From positions 186,001 to 250,000 of the forward strand of contig NZ_JABMKZ010000006.1 in the NCBI RefSeq assembly GCF_013204855.1: DNA of 64,000 bases. Reading direction: 5' to 3'. The position numbers and the translations under genes are program-made. This DNA comes from Paenibacillus alba (GTDB lineage: Bacteria; Bacillota; Bacilli; Paenibacillales; NBRC-103111). The number at the start of each line of letters is the position of its first letter. The first letter of the stretch is position 1. The notes beneath the pieces were generated by a model. That model did not search any database. It was not told where the DNA came from and saw only the letters and a list, made by a program, of their open reading frames with translations. This document shows positions 36,474 through 44,627 of this stretch, piece after piece.

Positions 36474-37120
36474 CTCCACATCATCCTCCCGTAAGCTAGT
36501 CAATCCACAATTCCACATCATCCTCCCGTAAGCTAGTCAATCCACAATTCCACATCATCCTCCCGTAAGCTAGTCAATCCACAATTCCACATCATCCTCC
36601 CGTAAGCTAGTCAATCCACAACTCCACATCATCCTCCCGTAAGCTAGTCAATCCACAACTCCACATCATCCTCTCGTAAGCTAGTTAATCCACAACTCCA
36701 CATCATCCTCCCGTAAGCTAGTCGTACCACAACTCCACATCATCCTCCCGTAAGCTAGTCGTTCCGAAACTCCACATCACCCTCTCGTAAGCTAGTCAAT
36801 CCGCCTCTCCACATCATCCTCTCGTAAGCTAGTCGTACCACAACTCCACATCATCCTCTCGTAAACTAGTCAATCCACAACTCCACATCACCCTCTCGTA
36901 AATTAGTCGTGCCGCAGCCCCACATCACCCTCTCGTAAGCTAGTCGTACCACAACTCCACATCATCCTCTCGTAAACTAGTCAATCCACAACTCCACATC
37001 ACCCTCTCGTAAGTTAGTCAATCCGCAGCTCCACATCACCCTCTCGTAAGTTAGTCAATCCGTAGCTCCACATCATCCTCTCGTAAGTTAGTCGTGCCAC
37101 AGCTCCACATCATCCTCTCA
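36474..37120. repeat. 37-bp tandem repeat tract, 17 full units plus a partial
   Basis: Units begin at 36474, 36511, 36548 and every 37 bases to 37066 with no insertion or deletion; a truncated unit starts at 37103. The invariant part is CCACATCA-[TC]-CCT then C[CT]CGTAA, followed by a variable half (CTAGTCAATCCACAA or CTAGTCGTACCACAA types). Units 2-4 are identical, while units toward 37.1 kb are diverged. Units 10-12 and 13-15 form a 111-bp higher-order duplication. The period is not a multiple of three and there are no spacers, so it is neither coding nor CRISPR. It lies in the gap between convergent tex and the minus-strand wHTH-like gene. Confidence 0.95.
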
Positions 37121-37170
37121 ATCAGTCCAACTGCCTATCTCAAGGCCACCCAATCACCAAACCACCACCA

Positions 37171-37530
37171 CTACTTCTGACCTGAGCCCGCCTCGTTCAC
37201 CGAGTAAGCCATTATTTTCCGCTGGCCGGCGACAAGAGAAAGGATGCCTTCCATGGCAAAATGTTTAAGCCAATCGGCTGCGATACGAATACTTACGTTG
37301 CATTCTGCCGCGACATCCAATAGATGGATTGTCCCGTTGCGACGCTGGGCTAGTTGAAGCACAAGCTGTTTCCGCAGCTCCCACAAGTCTGATTGGAAGC
37401 TGGCAGAGCTAGAGCCAGGCTGCTTCTGTACGTTTGAATGCTTCTTCATGTGCAGCGGAATGACATTGCTTCCATGAACAAAAGGAGGCATCTGCTGCAT
37501 GAATAATTTTCGTTTTTGTTCTAACGTCAT
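37171..37530 (-). CDS. Small protein with winged-helix-like C-terminal region
   Basis: The 119-residue frame starts at ATG 37530, preceded on the minus strand by AGGAG about 9 bases away. An open frame continues upstream to 37665 but has no better start and runs into the cmpA terminator. Residues 55-110 (LRKQLVLQLAQRRNGTIHLL then DVAAECNVSIRIAADWL) look like a winged-helix DNA-binding fold, followed by a strand-rich IMAYSV end. No family recognised. It lies between the 37-bp repeat tract and cmpA. Confidence 0.6.
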   Translation of the reverse strand: MTLEQKRKLFMQQMPPFVHGSNVIPLHMKKHSNVQKQPGSSSASFQSDLWELRKQLVLQLAQRRNGTIHLLDVAAECNVSIRIAADWLKHFAMEGILSLVAGQRKIMAYSVNEAGSGQK

Positions 37531-37611
37531 GGAATTAGTCTCCTGCAATTTTCTTAGCCAATTTCTAGGTTTCCTGTGAATAACAATCGCCTCCTTTTGA
37601 TAAAAAACAAA

Positions 37612-37658
37612 AAAAGCACACCGAACCGCAGAATCATTCTGCTGGCTCGAGTGTGCTT
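37612..37658 (-). terminator. Minus-strand terminator downstream of cmpA
   Basis: AAGCACAC (37614-37621) pairs with GTGTGCTT (37651-37658), with an inner GCAGAAT/ATTCTGC stem. On the minus strand the stem is followed by a long T-run (plus-strand A-run 37596-37615). Confidence 0.82.
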
Positions 37659-37785
37659 CACTCAATTAACAATTACATTAATTTACAGTATAGAGGGCTC
37701 ATTTCAAATATGCAACTATTTTTTAACAAATGTTTACTTTCTTTGATGTTTGCAAAGCATCCGCCACGCAAATACCCGCTTTTTA

Positions 37786-37950
37786 TCAAAGTTTACGTTT
37801 GCCCGGTCCGTCCGTCGATTGGGTGTCAGGCCACTCCTCTTGTGAGCGGCGGGTGCGGTAAAAGTACCAGCTATCATTCAGTAATCGGATTTGTCTGCGG
37901 TTTTTGTTCTGGAAGGCCCGCATTAATTGATTACAGAGCCATTGCGGCAT
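37786..37950 (-). CDS. cmpA: Cortex morphogenetic protein CmpA
   Basis: The 54-residue frame starts at ATG 37950. The product reads MPQWLCNQLMRAF then RRQIRLLNDSWYFYR, matching the short CmpA family that couples coat and cortex assembly in sporulation. The usual protein is about 37 residues; this one has about 18 extra polar residues at the C-terminus. AAGGAAGGGG precedes the start. An upstream in-frame ATG (37998) is less likely as it overlaps the promoter-like sequence. Location between tex and sprT agrees with B. subtilis. Confidence 0.88.
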   Translation of the reverse strand: MPQWLCNQLMRAFQNKNRRQIRLLNDSWYFYRTRRSQEEWPDTQSTDGPGKRKL

Positions 37951-37980
37951 ATGCCCATCCCCTTCCTTGCCATGTACTTC

Positions 37981-38009
37981 TAGCATATGAAGGTTCAATC
38001 CGCCCGGTG
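37981..38009 (-). promoter_or_regulatory. Sigma-K/E-like mother-cell promoter of cmpA
   Basis: Reading the minus strand, CACC (38006-38009) is followed after 16 bases by CATATGCTA (37981-37989). This fits the sigma-K pattern AC-N16-CATANNNTA exactly and partly the sigma-E -10. It lies about 30 bases upstream of the cmpA start, in keeping with a mother-cell sporulation gene. Confidence 0.5.
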
Positions 38010-38142
38010 CAGGTCCCTTAGATTTGCTTTACTTTTTTGCCTTTTAATTTTTATTGCCTTTCCCGAAAAGATAAGGTGCCCCAGCTTGGAACTCCGGCTC
38101 CATCAGGATCGTGATCTTGAGTGCTGTCGTGCCTGCAGCAAT

Positions 38143-38170
38143 AGCCTACTGGGTTCAGTAGGCTGTTTTT
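38143..38170. terminator. Perfect hairpin at the 3-prime end of the minus-strand DUF gene
   Basis: AGCCTACTG / GGTT / CAGTAGGCT is a perfect 9-bp stem. The T-run follows it on the plus strand (38166-38170), though the adjacent gene (stop at 38174) is on the minus strand. It may end an antisense or unannotated plus-strand RNA, or act as a 3-prime stabilising hairpin. The 37951-38173 stretch holds no convincing gene. Confidence 0.6.
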
Positions 38171-38173
38171 ACT

Positions 38174-38527
38174 TTAACCTTCCGCTTCCTCTTCATACCA
38201 CTGCTCCAGTTGAGCTTGCAGCGCACGGATTTCGGTCAATAAAGAGATGAGCGGGTACGATTTCTCCTGAATACCTGCGAAGGTTTGTTCCAAGCCATTA
38301 ATGTAATCAAGTCCTGGAATTAAGGTGTGAGCAGCGCCAACCAACTCCAAATCATCGCATTCTGCAATCACACGTGGAAGCTGAGGGACGTGGTCAGCCG
38401 TTAATTTGTCTAATTCTTTGTGTAATCTTTGATTAAGGGCAGTCAATTGATAAGCATAGGAAGAGGGCATTTCGACGAATTGCAATTGTTGTTCGAGCTT
38501 GAGAATGACATATCGCATTTGTGGCAT
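38174..38527 (-). CDS. Conserved-looking helical hypothetical protein
   Basis: This 117-residue protein is predicted to be mostly alpha-helical. It begins MPQMRYVILKLEQQLQF, has leucine-rich amphipathic segments and ends with an acidic coiled stretch (LQAQLEQWYEEEAEG). No signal peptide or membrane helix is visible. AAAGGATTGGAAC lies upstream on the minus strand. It is divergent from sprT and upstream of cmpA. Not recognised. Confidence 0.65.
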   Translation of the reverse strand: MPQMRYVILKLEQQLQFVEMPSSYAYQLTALNQRLHKELDKLTADHVPQLPRVIAECDDLELVGAAHTLIPGLDYINGLEQTFAGIQEKSYPLISLLTEIRALQAQLEQWYEEEAEG

Positions 38528-38640
38528 AAGGTTGTTCCAATCCTTTCTGTGGCGAGCTGACGATCTTCTTTTCTACTTGACAGTATAGCGGTACATACGG
38601 TACAAATTCAAGTGAGAACTTGTCAAAGGAGTGCACAGAC

Positions 38641-39114
38641 ATGGAGGATCAGGAATTGCAGCAATGGATCGAGCAGATCTCTCTGGCATCGTTTGGAAGG
38701 CCGTTTGTCCATAAGGCGCGGTTTAATCGGAGATTGCGGTCAACGGGAGGGCGTTATTTTACCAAATCCCATGATATCGAAATCAGTTGGATGCAGTGGG
38801 AAACATTTGGCCGAGATGAGATTGAGAAAATTATTAAGCATGAACTTTGCCATTATCATTTACATATATTGAAGCGAGGCTATCAGCATAAGGATCATGA
38901 TTTCAAAACCTTGCTGGCGCAGGTCGGAGGCACCCGCTTCTGTCGTTCACTGCCGCGTCCCCCGCAGAAGCAAGCTTTTAAATACAGGCTGGAGTGCGTC
39001 AACTGTAAAACGGAATATTTTCGCAAGCGCAAGATGGATGTCCGGAAATACGCCTGCGGCAACTGCAAAGGGAAGTTGAAATCGTATACACTTGACTTAC
39101 AGCCGCCTTCATAA
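38641..39114 (+). CDS. sprT: SprT-like zinc metalloprotease-fold protein
   Basis: This 157-residue protein carries the HExxH-type zinc motif HELCHYHLH (about 73-81) and a C-terminal zinc-ribbon-like CVNC...CGNC set. ATG 38641 is preferred to an in-frame TTG at 38620 because AAAGGAG lies 9 bases upstream. It is the homologue of B. subtilis YdcK next to cmpA. Cellular role is not established; family members in other domains act on DNA-protein crosslinks. Confidence 0.9.
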   Translation: MEDQELQQWIEQISLASFGRPFVHKARFNRRLRSTGGRYFTKSHDIEISWMQWETFGRDEIEKIIKHELCHYHLHILKRGYQHKDHDFKTLLAQVGGTRFCRSLPRPPQKQAFKYRLECVNCKTEYFRKRKMDVRKYACGNCKGKLKSYTLDLQPPS

Positions 39115-39120
39115 TAAAAT
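39092..39120 (+). promoter_or_regulatory. SigA promoter of the tRNA-Asn/tRNA-Ser unit
   Basis: TTGACT (39092-39097), 17-base spacer, TAAAAT (39115-39120), 16 bases before tRNA-Asn. The -35 lies inside the end of sprT. Confidence 0.7.
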
Positions 39121-39136
39121 AATACTTGTTCCATAT

Positions 39137-39212
39137 TCCCTGATAGCTCAGTTGGTAGAGCACTCGACTGTTAATCGAGTTGTCACAGGTTCGAGTCCTG
39201 TTCGGGGAGCCA
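39137..39212 (+). tRNA. tRNA-Asn (GTT)
   Basis: A 76-base cloverleaf with acceptor TCCCTGA/TCGGGGA, anticodon arm CTCGA-CTGTTAA-TCGAG, T-loop TTCGAGT and encoded CCA end. Confidence 0.97.
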
Positions 39213-39220
39213 TATTTCAA

Positions 39221-39309
39221 GGAGAGATACCCAAGTGGCTATAAGGGGACCCTCTGCTAAGGGGTTAGACTGCGTAAGTGGTGCGAGGGTTCGAATCCCT
39301 CTCTCTCCG
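39221..39309 (+). tRNA. tRNA-Ser (GCT)
   Basis: An 89-base class II tRNA with acceptor GGAGAGA/TCTCTCC, anticodon GCT in CTGCTAA, a long variable arm and T-loop TTCGAAT. The discriminator G is followed by TCCA, so CCA is not directly encoded. Confidence 0.95.
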
Positions 39310-39327
39310 TCCAATAATTAGCTAATG

Positions 39328-39366
39328 ATAAGCTCAATGGCATTCATGCCGTTGGGCTTATTTTTA
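39328..39366 (+). terminator. Terminator of the tRNA unit
   Basis: ATAAGCTCAATGGC and GCCGTTGGGCTTAT form a 14-bp stem with G-T pairs, followed by TTTTTATT. Confidence 0.85.
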
Positions 39367-39459
39367 TTAGGCAAATACATGCATTTCTAACACTTGTTTA
39401 ACATCTATCAAACGATTTTCTTTTATAGTAAACATTACATCATATAAGGGGGATCTACT

Positions 39460-41202
39460 TTGGCTAAATTACTATCCATTCGAGTGCGTCTGATTTTATT
39501 AGTGTTAGTTCCTTCCATTCTTTATTTAGGTACGAGTATTTATCTACTCCAGCAAAGCAAGTCCCATACGGAAGTATTGGCTTCCTCTTTGTATGAGACA
39601 ACGGATAAGAGCACGTCGCTTATCTTGAATGCCGATCGTGATATGTATCAGGCATTAACGGCTTATCAATTATTAGTTTCAGGTACACTGAATGCTGAAG
39701 ACAAAACCAAACAACTCAAAGTGCTGGCGGAAAATATTGAACAAACGAATACAAGGGTTGGCCAAGCTCATGATATTTTGAAAGCGAAGGGTTTGCTTCA
39801 AGTCGCTCATATGGAGACCAAAGCAACGATTGATCAGAACGTGGATGGCTTTCAAACATCTTTTGACCAGTGGGTGAAGGAGGCGAATGCCGTTGTACAA
39901 TCGGGAGCTGTTGGCAAGGGTGTCATTAATGATGCCAAGCTGACAGCTACGTTCGAAAAAGGCCGTGAGGGTATGAATCAAATCGGCGAGATTTTAGATG
40001 ATTACGCCAAGACGAGTATCGAAGAAATCCAGTCCAAAATTAAAAAAACGGAACAAGCTGTCTATATCTCGATTGCACTGCTTATCCTTGTACTCACGAT
40101 TTCGGGTGGGATTGTGATTAGTATGATTATGAGAACGGTTAAAGCCATCATGCTGGTAACCAGTCAAGTTGCTGCGGGAGATCTTCGCCATGAGGCTAAG
40201 ACCAAATATGCCAAGGATGAGCTTGGGAAAATTACGGAGTCGGTCGACACGATGGTTCTGAAAATAAAAGGGTTGATTGGTACGATTGCTCATAACACAC
40301 AGTTCGTTCAGGACGCCTCTGTTGAGCTTTCGGATAGTTCCAAGGAATCAGCGTCGGCTGCTGAGCATGTAGCAACCAACATCCAAGAAATGACGCATGA
40401 TGTGGAAGCCCAAGCAAGAAGCAGCCAAGAAACGAGCAGAGCCATCGAGGAGATGGCGATTGGGATTCAACGAGTTGCTGAGAATTCAAGCGTGATGGCG
40501 GATCATTCCTCGCTCACTTCTAAGCATGCCACACTGGGCAATGACTTGCTTAGCAAGCTTCAACAGCAAATTGCAAATATGCTTGCATCCGTGGAGCAAC
40601 TTTCCCAAACGGTGCTTTCCTTAACGCGTAAGTCCGATCAAATCGGGCTAATTGCCTCGAGCATTACGACGTTTGCTAATCAAACGAATCTGTTGTCGCT
40701 GAATGCTTCTATTGAGGCGGCCAGAGCTGGTGAGCATGGCAAAGGGTTCAACGTTGTAGCCAATGAAATTCGCAAATTGGCAGCACAGTCGATTGAATCG
40801 GCAGATGGCATTAATCAGCTCATTCATGAGACGAGAGTCGAGATCACTAGTGTCTCTGATTCCATGAATGCGACAAAGCAAGAAGCGATATCGGGTTCTA
40901 CGATGATGCAGGAAGTGAACCAAAGCTTTCATACCATCATGGCTTCTGTCACGCAGATTGTAACTCAAATTCATGAAACATCCGCGATTACAGAGCAAAT
41001 GTCGGCGAGCTCTGAGGAGATTTCGGCTACGATGGATCAATCGGCTTCCAGTACAACCCATATTCTTATGAAATCCCAGAACGTTGCCGCGGCAACGGAA
41101 CAACAGTTAGCGATGATGCAGAATATCGCTGCTGCCTCCGAGCAGCTTCGCTCCGTCGTGAATACGCTTAACGAGTCTGTTGCTTATTTCAAAATCGCAT
41201 AG
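39460..41202 (+). CDS. Methyl-accepting chemotaxis protein
   Basis: This 580-residue chemoreceptor has membrane helix 1 (about 10-30), an extracellular four-helix-type sensor (31-192), helix 2 (about 195-218), a HAMP domain and a cytoplasmic signalling tip. The tip motif is [20 protein letters not shown], typical of methyl-accepting proteins. Start TTG 39460 follows GGGGG at about 8 bases. Ligand unknown. It is monocistronic, with a terminator after the stop. Confidence 0.93.
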   Translation: MAKLLSIRVRLILLVLVPSILYLGTSIYLLQQSKSHTEVLASSLYETTDKSTSLILNADRDMYQALTAYQLLVSGTLNAEDKTKQLKVLAENIEQTNTRVGQAHDILKAKGLLQVAHMETKATIDQNVDGFQTSFDQWVKEANAVVQSGAVGKGVINDAKLTATFEKGREGMNQIGEILDDYAKTSIEEIQSKIKKTEQAVYISIALLILVLTISGGIVISMIMRTVKAIMLVTSQVAAGDLRHEAKTKYAKDELGKITESVDTMVLKIKGLIGTIAHNTQFVQDASVELSDSSKESASAAEHVATNIQEMTHDVEAQARSSQETSRAIEEMAIGIQRVAENSSVMADHSSLTSKHATLGNDLLSKLQQQIANMLASVEQLSQTVLSLTRKSDQIGLIASSITTFANQTNLLSLNASIEAARAGEHGKGFNVVANEIRKLAAQSIESADGINQLIHETRVEITSVSDSMNATKQEAISGSTMMQEVNQSFHTIMASVTQIVTQIHETSAITEQMSASSEEISATMDQSASSTTHILMKSQNVAAATEQQLAMMQNIAAASEQLRSVVNTLNESVAYFKIA

Positions 41203-41215
41203 GAGCTAATATCGA

Positions 41216-41252
41216 AAAGGCACATGCTGGGTTAAATGCAGCATGTGCCTTT
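41216..41252. terminator. Bidirectional terminator between chemoreceptor and corA
   Basis: AAAGGCACATGCTG and CAGCATGTGCCTTT form a perfect 14-bp stem; A and T ends allow use on both strands. Confidence 0.92.
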
Positions 41253-41258
41253 CGTTCG

Positions 41259-42188
41259 CTAGAACCAACGCTTGCGCTTAAAGAAGTACCACATGCATAC
41301 ACCAATGAGGATCATCAGAATCCACACGTACAAGTACCCGTAGTTCCATTGCAGCTCGGGGATGTCTTTGAAATTCATGCCATATAAGCCAACGATAAAG
41401 GTTAGCGGGAGAAAAATCGTGCTAAAGATCGTTAATGTCTTCATAATCTCATTCATCCGGTCCGACTTCATGCTCATTTGGAGCTCCAGAAGTCCAGTTA
41501 GCGATTCCCGAAAGATGTCTAAAGAATCCACGACGCGAGAAATATGGTCCATAATATCTAAGAAATACACATCGTCATCTTCTCGCGTATAGGGGAAAGA
41601 ATGATGGGCGATAGCTGACAGCGTAATTCTTTCCTCCGCGATAACGCGCCGCAGCTGATGCATGGATCTTTTGAGCTGGAATATATCCTGTGCGATTCGG
41701 ATGCTTGGGTTGAGATACACAGCCTGTTCCATATGGTCCAAGCGTTCATCAAGATGGTCAACAACGGCCGAATAATCATCGACACAGCGATCAAGAATCG
41801 CATGGAGAATAGACCCGGGATGACTTAACCGTTCCTCGAGCTCTTGGCAGTTTTGATAAAGCTGATCCAGAAAGGGGAGAGCGTCCTTGTAGACGGTTAT
41901 GACGAAGTTAGCTCCGATGACGATCCCAATTTCGCGCGGCTCCAGCTCCTCGGAAACGGCGAAGAAGGTAAGGAAAATATGATCCTTATAGGTATCCATC
42001 TTCGGTCTTTGATTTAATTTAATCGCGTCCTCGATCAGCAGAGGGTGGCATTTATAGAGGTCCCCAAGGACATGTTTAATTTCGTCAGGCGAGGAATTCT
42101 CCATACGTACCCAAGCGACTTCATCTTTCTGGGGGACGCGTACGGCTTCCTCACGGACCGTGCCATGAGTAGATTCATAAATGAGCAT
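41259..42188 (-). CDS. corA: CorA family magnesium/divalent metal transporter
   Basis: This 309-residue protein has a long cytoplasmic helical domain and two C-terminal membrane helices, the first ending with the CorA signature YGMNF. The tail MWYFFKRKRWF is basic as in the family. ATG 42188 is preferred to TTG 42197 because GAGGTG sits about 10 bases upstream. It forms pentameric Mg2+ channels. It lies convergent to the chemoreceptor. Confidence 0.92.
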   Translation of the reverse strand: MLIYESTHGTVREEAVRVPQKDEVAWVRMENSSPDEIKHVLGDLYKCHPLLIEDAIKLNQRPKMDTYKDHIFLTFFAVSEELEPREIGIVIGANFVITVYKDALPFLDQLYQNCQELEERLSHPGSILHAILDRCVDDYSAVVDHLDERLDHMEQAVYLNPSIRIAQDIFQLKRSMHQLRRVIAEERITLSAIAHHSFPYTREDDDVYFLDIMDHISRVVDSLDIFRESLTGLLELQMSMKSDRMNEIMKTLTIFSTIFLPLTFIVGLYGMNFKDIPELQWNYGYLYVWILMILIGVCMWYFFKRKRWF

Positions 42189-42263
42189 GAAGGACAAGCA
42201 CCTCGCGTAGATGGAATGGTCTCAGCATACCATAAGTGGCTTGTGATGTTCCAGATTTTGTGC

Positions 42264-42292
42264 TTGTCAACTTAGGAAGAATCCATTATAAT
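42264..42292 (+). promoter_or_regulatory. SigA promoter of tRNA-Glu/tRNA-Leu
   Basis: TTGTCA (42264-42269), 17-base spacer, TATAAT (42287-42292), 45 bases before tRNA-Glu. Near-consensus, as expected for a stable RNA unit. Confidence 0.85.
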
Positions 42293-42337
42293 AACAATTG
42301 TCGTCAAAATGGGCTGCATTAGCTTCATGACAATCGT

Positions 42338-42409
42338 GGCCCGTTGGTCAAGTGGTTAAGACACCTCCCTTTCACGGAGGTAACAGGGGTTCGAGTCCCC
42401 TACGGGTCA
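42338..42409 (+). tRNA. tRNA-Glu (TTC)
   Basis: A 72-base cloverleaf with acceptor GGCCCGT/ACGGGTC, anticodon TTC in CCTTTCACGG and T-loop TTCGAGT. CCA is not encoded. Confidence 0.95.
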
Positions 42410-42424
42410 TTTTCTTCATACCTC

Positions 42425-42506
42425 GCGGTCGTGGTGGAACGGCAGACACACCATCTTGAGGGGGTGGCGCTCACAAGGCGTGCGGGTTCAAATCCCGCCG
42501 ACCGCA
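42425..42506 (+). tRNA. tRNA-Leu (GAG)
   Basis: An 82-base class II tRNA with acceptor GCGGTCG/CGACCGC, anticodon arm CCATC-TTGAGGG-GGTGG (GAG), variable arm CGCTCACAAGGCG and T-loop TTCAAAT. CCA is not encoded. Confidence 0.95.
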
Positions 42507-42564
42507 TCCCGTAAGGCTTTACAGGGTTAAATTTGATAGTGTGGCTAGTTAACTGCACATGAGT

Positions 42565-42616
42565 AAACCACTTTCCTTTCAGAACATCACAATTCTGATT
42601 AGGGAGTGGTTTTTTT
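42565..42616 (+). terminator. Terminator of the tRNA-Glu/Leu unit
   Basis: AAACCACT pairs with AGTGGTTT, with an inner TCAGAA/TTCTGA stem, followed by a T-run. Confidence 0.85.
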
Positions 42617-42657
42617 GTTGAATAGGTTAGATGACCTTGAGGGAGCCCCCAGTTTAG

Positions 42658-42885
42658 CAATTAAGAGTCTCTATGAGCTCCTATTTGCCAAAAAAGGGGC
42701 AGTTTTTCACGAATAGAAGTCTTTGAGGACTCTTATCGTCGGTCAAACACGCAAGAACTCCCTCAGATGAAGCGATAAGCGTCTCTAGGAGCTCTTATTT
42801 GCACAAAAAGCAGCACTTATTCAGAATTAGGAGCCTTTGGAGACTCTTATCCGGAGGCAGAACCGCCGCGCACCCCAAGATGTGA
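42658..42885. repeat. Two tandem copies of a palindromic intergenic element (about 114 bp)
   Basis: TAAGAGTCTCTATGAGCTCC (42662-42681) recurs as TAAGCGTCTCTAGGAGCTCT at 42776-42795. The second half, AGTCTTTGAGGACTCTTATC, recurs as AGCCTTTGGAGACTCTTATC about 113 bases later. Each half is itself a near-palindrome. The 42617-43013 gap holds no gene apart from this and the terminator that follows. Confidence 0.75.
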
Positions 42886-42894
42886 AAACAAAAC

Positions 42895-42942
42895 AAGGAG
42901 CTGCCAAGTAGATCTATCTACTTTTGGGACAGCTCTTTTTTT
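42895..42942 (+). terminator. Strong hairpin before the signalling operon
   Basis: AAGGAGCTG...CAGCTCTT outer stem and AAGTAGAT/ATCTACTT inner stem, followed by TTTTTT. Confidence 0.82.
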
Positions 42943-43013
42943 ATTGCGTAAATGTCGAAAAATGCCGATGAATCCAATATAATGGAAGTATCAATGATGA
43001 GTGAGGCAGAGCA

Positions 43014-44054
43014 ATGGATGAAATATGGTTGAAAAGCGCTAAATTTCTGATCATAGATGATCAGGAATTCAATATTACCTTGCTGGAGCGGATTCTTCGT
43101 CACGCGGGTTTTTCTAATCTAGTAAGTACGATGGAGCCGAAGCAAATGGAAGCTCTCTATCAGGAACATCAACCGGATATTATATTGCTAGATTTACATA
43201 TGCCAGAGATGGACGGATATAGAGCCTTGGAAGTTTTAAAAGGACTCAAAAGGGAAGGCGACTATTTGCCGGTTCTTATTCTGACGGCGGATGTTACGCA
43301 GGAAGCGAAGAAAAGAGTTCTTCATGAGGGCGCCAATGATTTTATTACTAAGCCTTTTGACAGAACGGAAGTTGTGCTGCGTATCCAAAATTTATTAAGA
43401 ACGAGATATTATCATCTCCAGTTGCAGGATCAAAATCAACATTTGGAAAAAAGAGTGAAAGAACGCACCAAAGAGCTTAAGCAAGCTAAGTTTGAAATTC
43501 TCCAAGTACTGGGGCGTACCTCGGAATACCGCGACGATGCAACGGGTCAGCATACACAGCGTGTCGCGCAATTAGCAGGACAAATTGCTGCTGCTCTTGA
43601 ATTACCTGAGCATGAAGTAGAACTCATTGAGCTTGCCACTCCCTTTCATGATATCGGGAAGATTGGCATCCCGGATGACATTTTATTGAAGCCAGGCAGG
43701 TTTACACCGGATGAGTTTGAACAAATGAAAATGCACACCAAGATTGGAGCAAATATTCTGGAAGGAAGCTTATTCCCGGTTCTGAATTTAGCGAGAACGA
43801 TCGCTTTAACCCACCATGAGAAGTGGGATGGTACGGGCTATCCGAACGGGTTAAGCGGAGAAGAGATTCCTCTGGCTGGCAGGATCGTGGCTATTGCGGA
43901 CTTTTTTGATGCGTTAACACATGTACGTCCTTATAAGCGAGCTTGGACTCGAGAAGAAGCATTGGATGAAATAAGGCAGCAGAGCGGGAGCCATTTTGAT
44001 CCTCGTGTTGTTGATGCTTTCATGGGTGTTGTACAAATGAACGATAAACGATAA
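43014..44054 (+). CDS. Response regulator with HD-GYP output (c-di-GMP phosphodiesterase type)
   Basis: This 346-residue protein has a receiver domain (residues 8-125, phospho-acceptor D60 in [14 protein letters not shown] in FITKPFD), a coiled linker (140-160) and an HD-GYP domain (165-340). The HD-GYP shows [18 protein letters not shown] and [13 protein letters not shown]. Such proteins hydrolyse cyclic di-GMP when phosphorylated. GAGGC precedes ATG 43014. It starts a four-gene set with an H-NOX sensor, hybrid kinase and receiver, so the kinase is its likely partner. Confidence 0.92.
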   Translation: MDEIWLKSAKFLIIDDQEFNITLLERILRHAGFSNLVSTMEPKQMEALYQEHQPDIILLDLHMPEMDGYRALEVLKGLKREGDYLPVLILTADVTQEAKKRVLHEGANDFITKPFDRTEVVLRIQNLLRTRYYHLQLQDQNQHLEKRVKERTKELKQAKFEILQVLGRTSEYRDDATGQHTQRVAQLAGQIAAALELPEHEVELIELATPFHDIGKIGIPDDILLKPGRFTPDEFEQMKMHTKIGANILEGSLFPVLNLARTIALTHHEKWDGTGYPNGLSGEEIPLAGRIVAIADFFDALTHVRPYKRAWTREEALDEIRQQSGSHFDPRVVDAFMGVVQMNDKR

Positions 44055-44078
44055 GCGAAGATAGGAAGGTGTTCATGC

Positions 44079-44627
44079 ATGAAGGGTATGGTTTTTACGG
44101 CGTTTCTTGAAATGGTGGAGAGTAAGTTTTCTTTGAAAATCGCGGATGACATTATTGAAGCATCTGCGCTGCCATCAGGCGGCAGCTATACAACGGTGGG
44201 TACATATGACCACAATGAAATTATCAAGCTTGTCATCGAGCTAAGCGGGCGTACGAACATACCTGTAGCTGACTTGGTACGAACTTTTGGTGAATATTTA
44301 TTCAGCCAGCTGCTTGATATGCATCCCTATTTTATGGAGCAAAACAGCTCCGTCTTTGAGTTTTTGCAAAAGGTTGATAGCTATATTCATGTTGAGGTGC
44401 GCAAGCTGTATCCAGATGCAGAATTGCCAGCTTTTCAGTATGACGCCTCTATCCCAGGCACATTAATTATGACCTATCAATCTTCAAGACCGTTCGCAGA
44501 TCTGGCAGAAGGCCTGATTATCGGATGCATTGCCCATTATGGGGAGAAGATCGACATTCAGAGAGAAAATCTGTCAGATGGAAGCTCTGCCCGTTTTGTA
44601 TTAACACAAGCGGGGTCAGATCTGTGA
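44079..44627 (+). CDS. H-NOX haem nitric-oxide/oxygen sensor
   Basis: This 182-residue stand-alone H-NOX protein begins [14 protein letters not shown] and carries the likely proximal haem ligand His104 in [13 protein letters not shown]. The haem-propionate motif YxSxR is Y133-Q-S-S-R137. H-NOX proteins bind NO, and sometimes O2, through haem and control a partner kinase or cyclase. The stop overlaps the ATG of the hybrid kinase gene, which strongly supports that pairing. AGGAAGG precedes the start. Confidence 0.92.
   Translation: MKGMVFTAFLEMVESKFSLKIADDIIEASALPSGGSYTTVGTYDHNEIIKLVIELSGRTNIPVADLVRTFGEYLFSQLLDMHPYFMEQNSSVFEFLQKVDSYIHVEVRKLYPDAELPAFQYDASIPGTLIMTYQSSRPFADLAEGLIIGCIAHYGEKIDIQRENLSDGSSARFVLTQAGSDL

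Noticed and set aside
36474..37120. CRISPR array
   Set aside because: Units follow each other directly at 37-bp period; there are no unique spacers between repeats and no cas genes nearby.
37530..37665. Upstream extension of the wHTH-like protein
   Set aside because: The extension crosses the cmpA terminator and lacks a usable start codon beside the AAGGAGG at about 37590; the internal ATG with AGGAG fits better.
37653..38021. Plus-strand 122-codon frame
   Set aside because: It is the complement of cmpA, which has clear family similarity, a promoter and a terminator on the minus strand.
38999..39220. Minus-strand frame reading SPNRTRTCDNSINSRVLYQL
   Set aside because: It is antisense to tRNA-Asn; this product is a well-known artefact of reading tRNA genes as protein.
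42400..42660. Minus-strand 86-codon frame
   Set aside because: It is antisense to tRNA-Glu and tRNA-Leu and the terminator, with no ribosome site.
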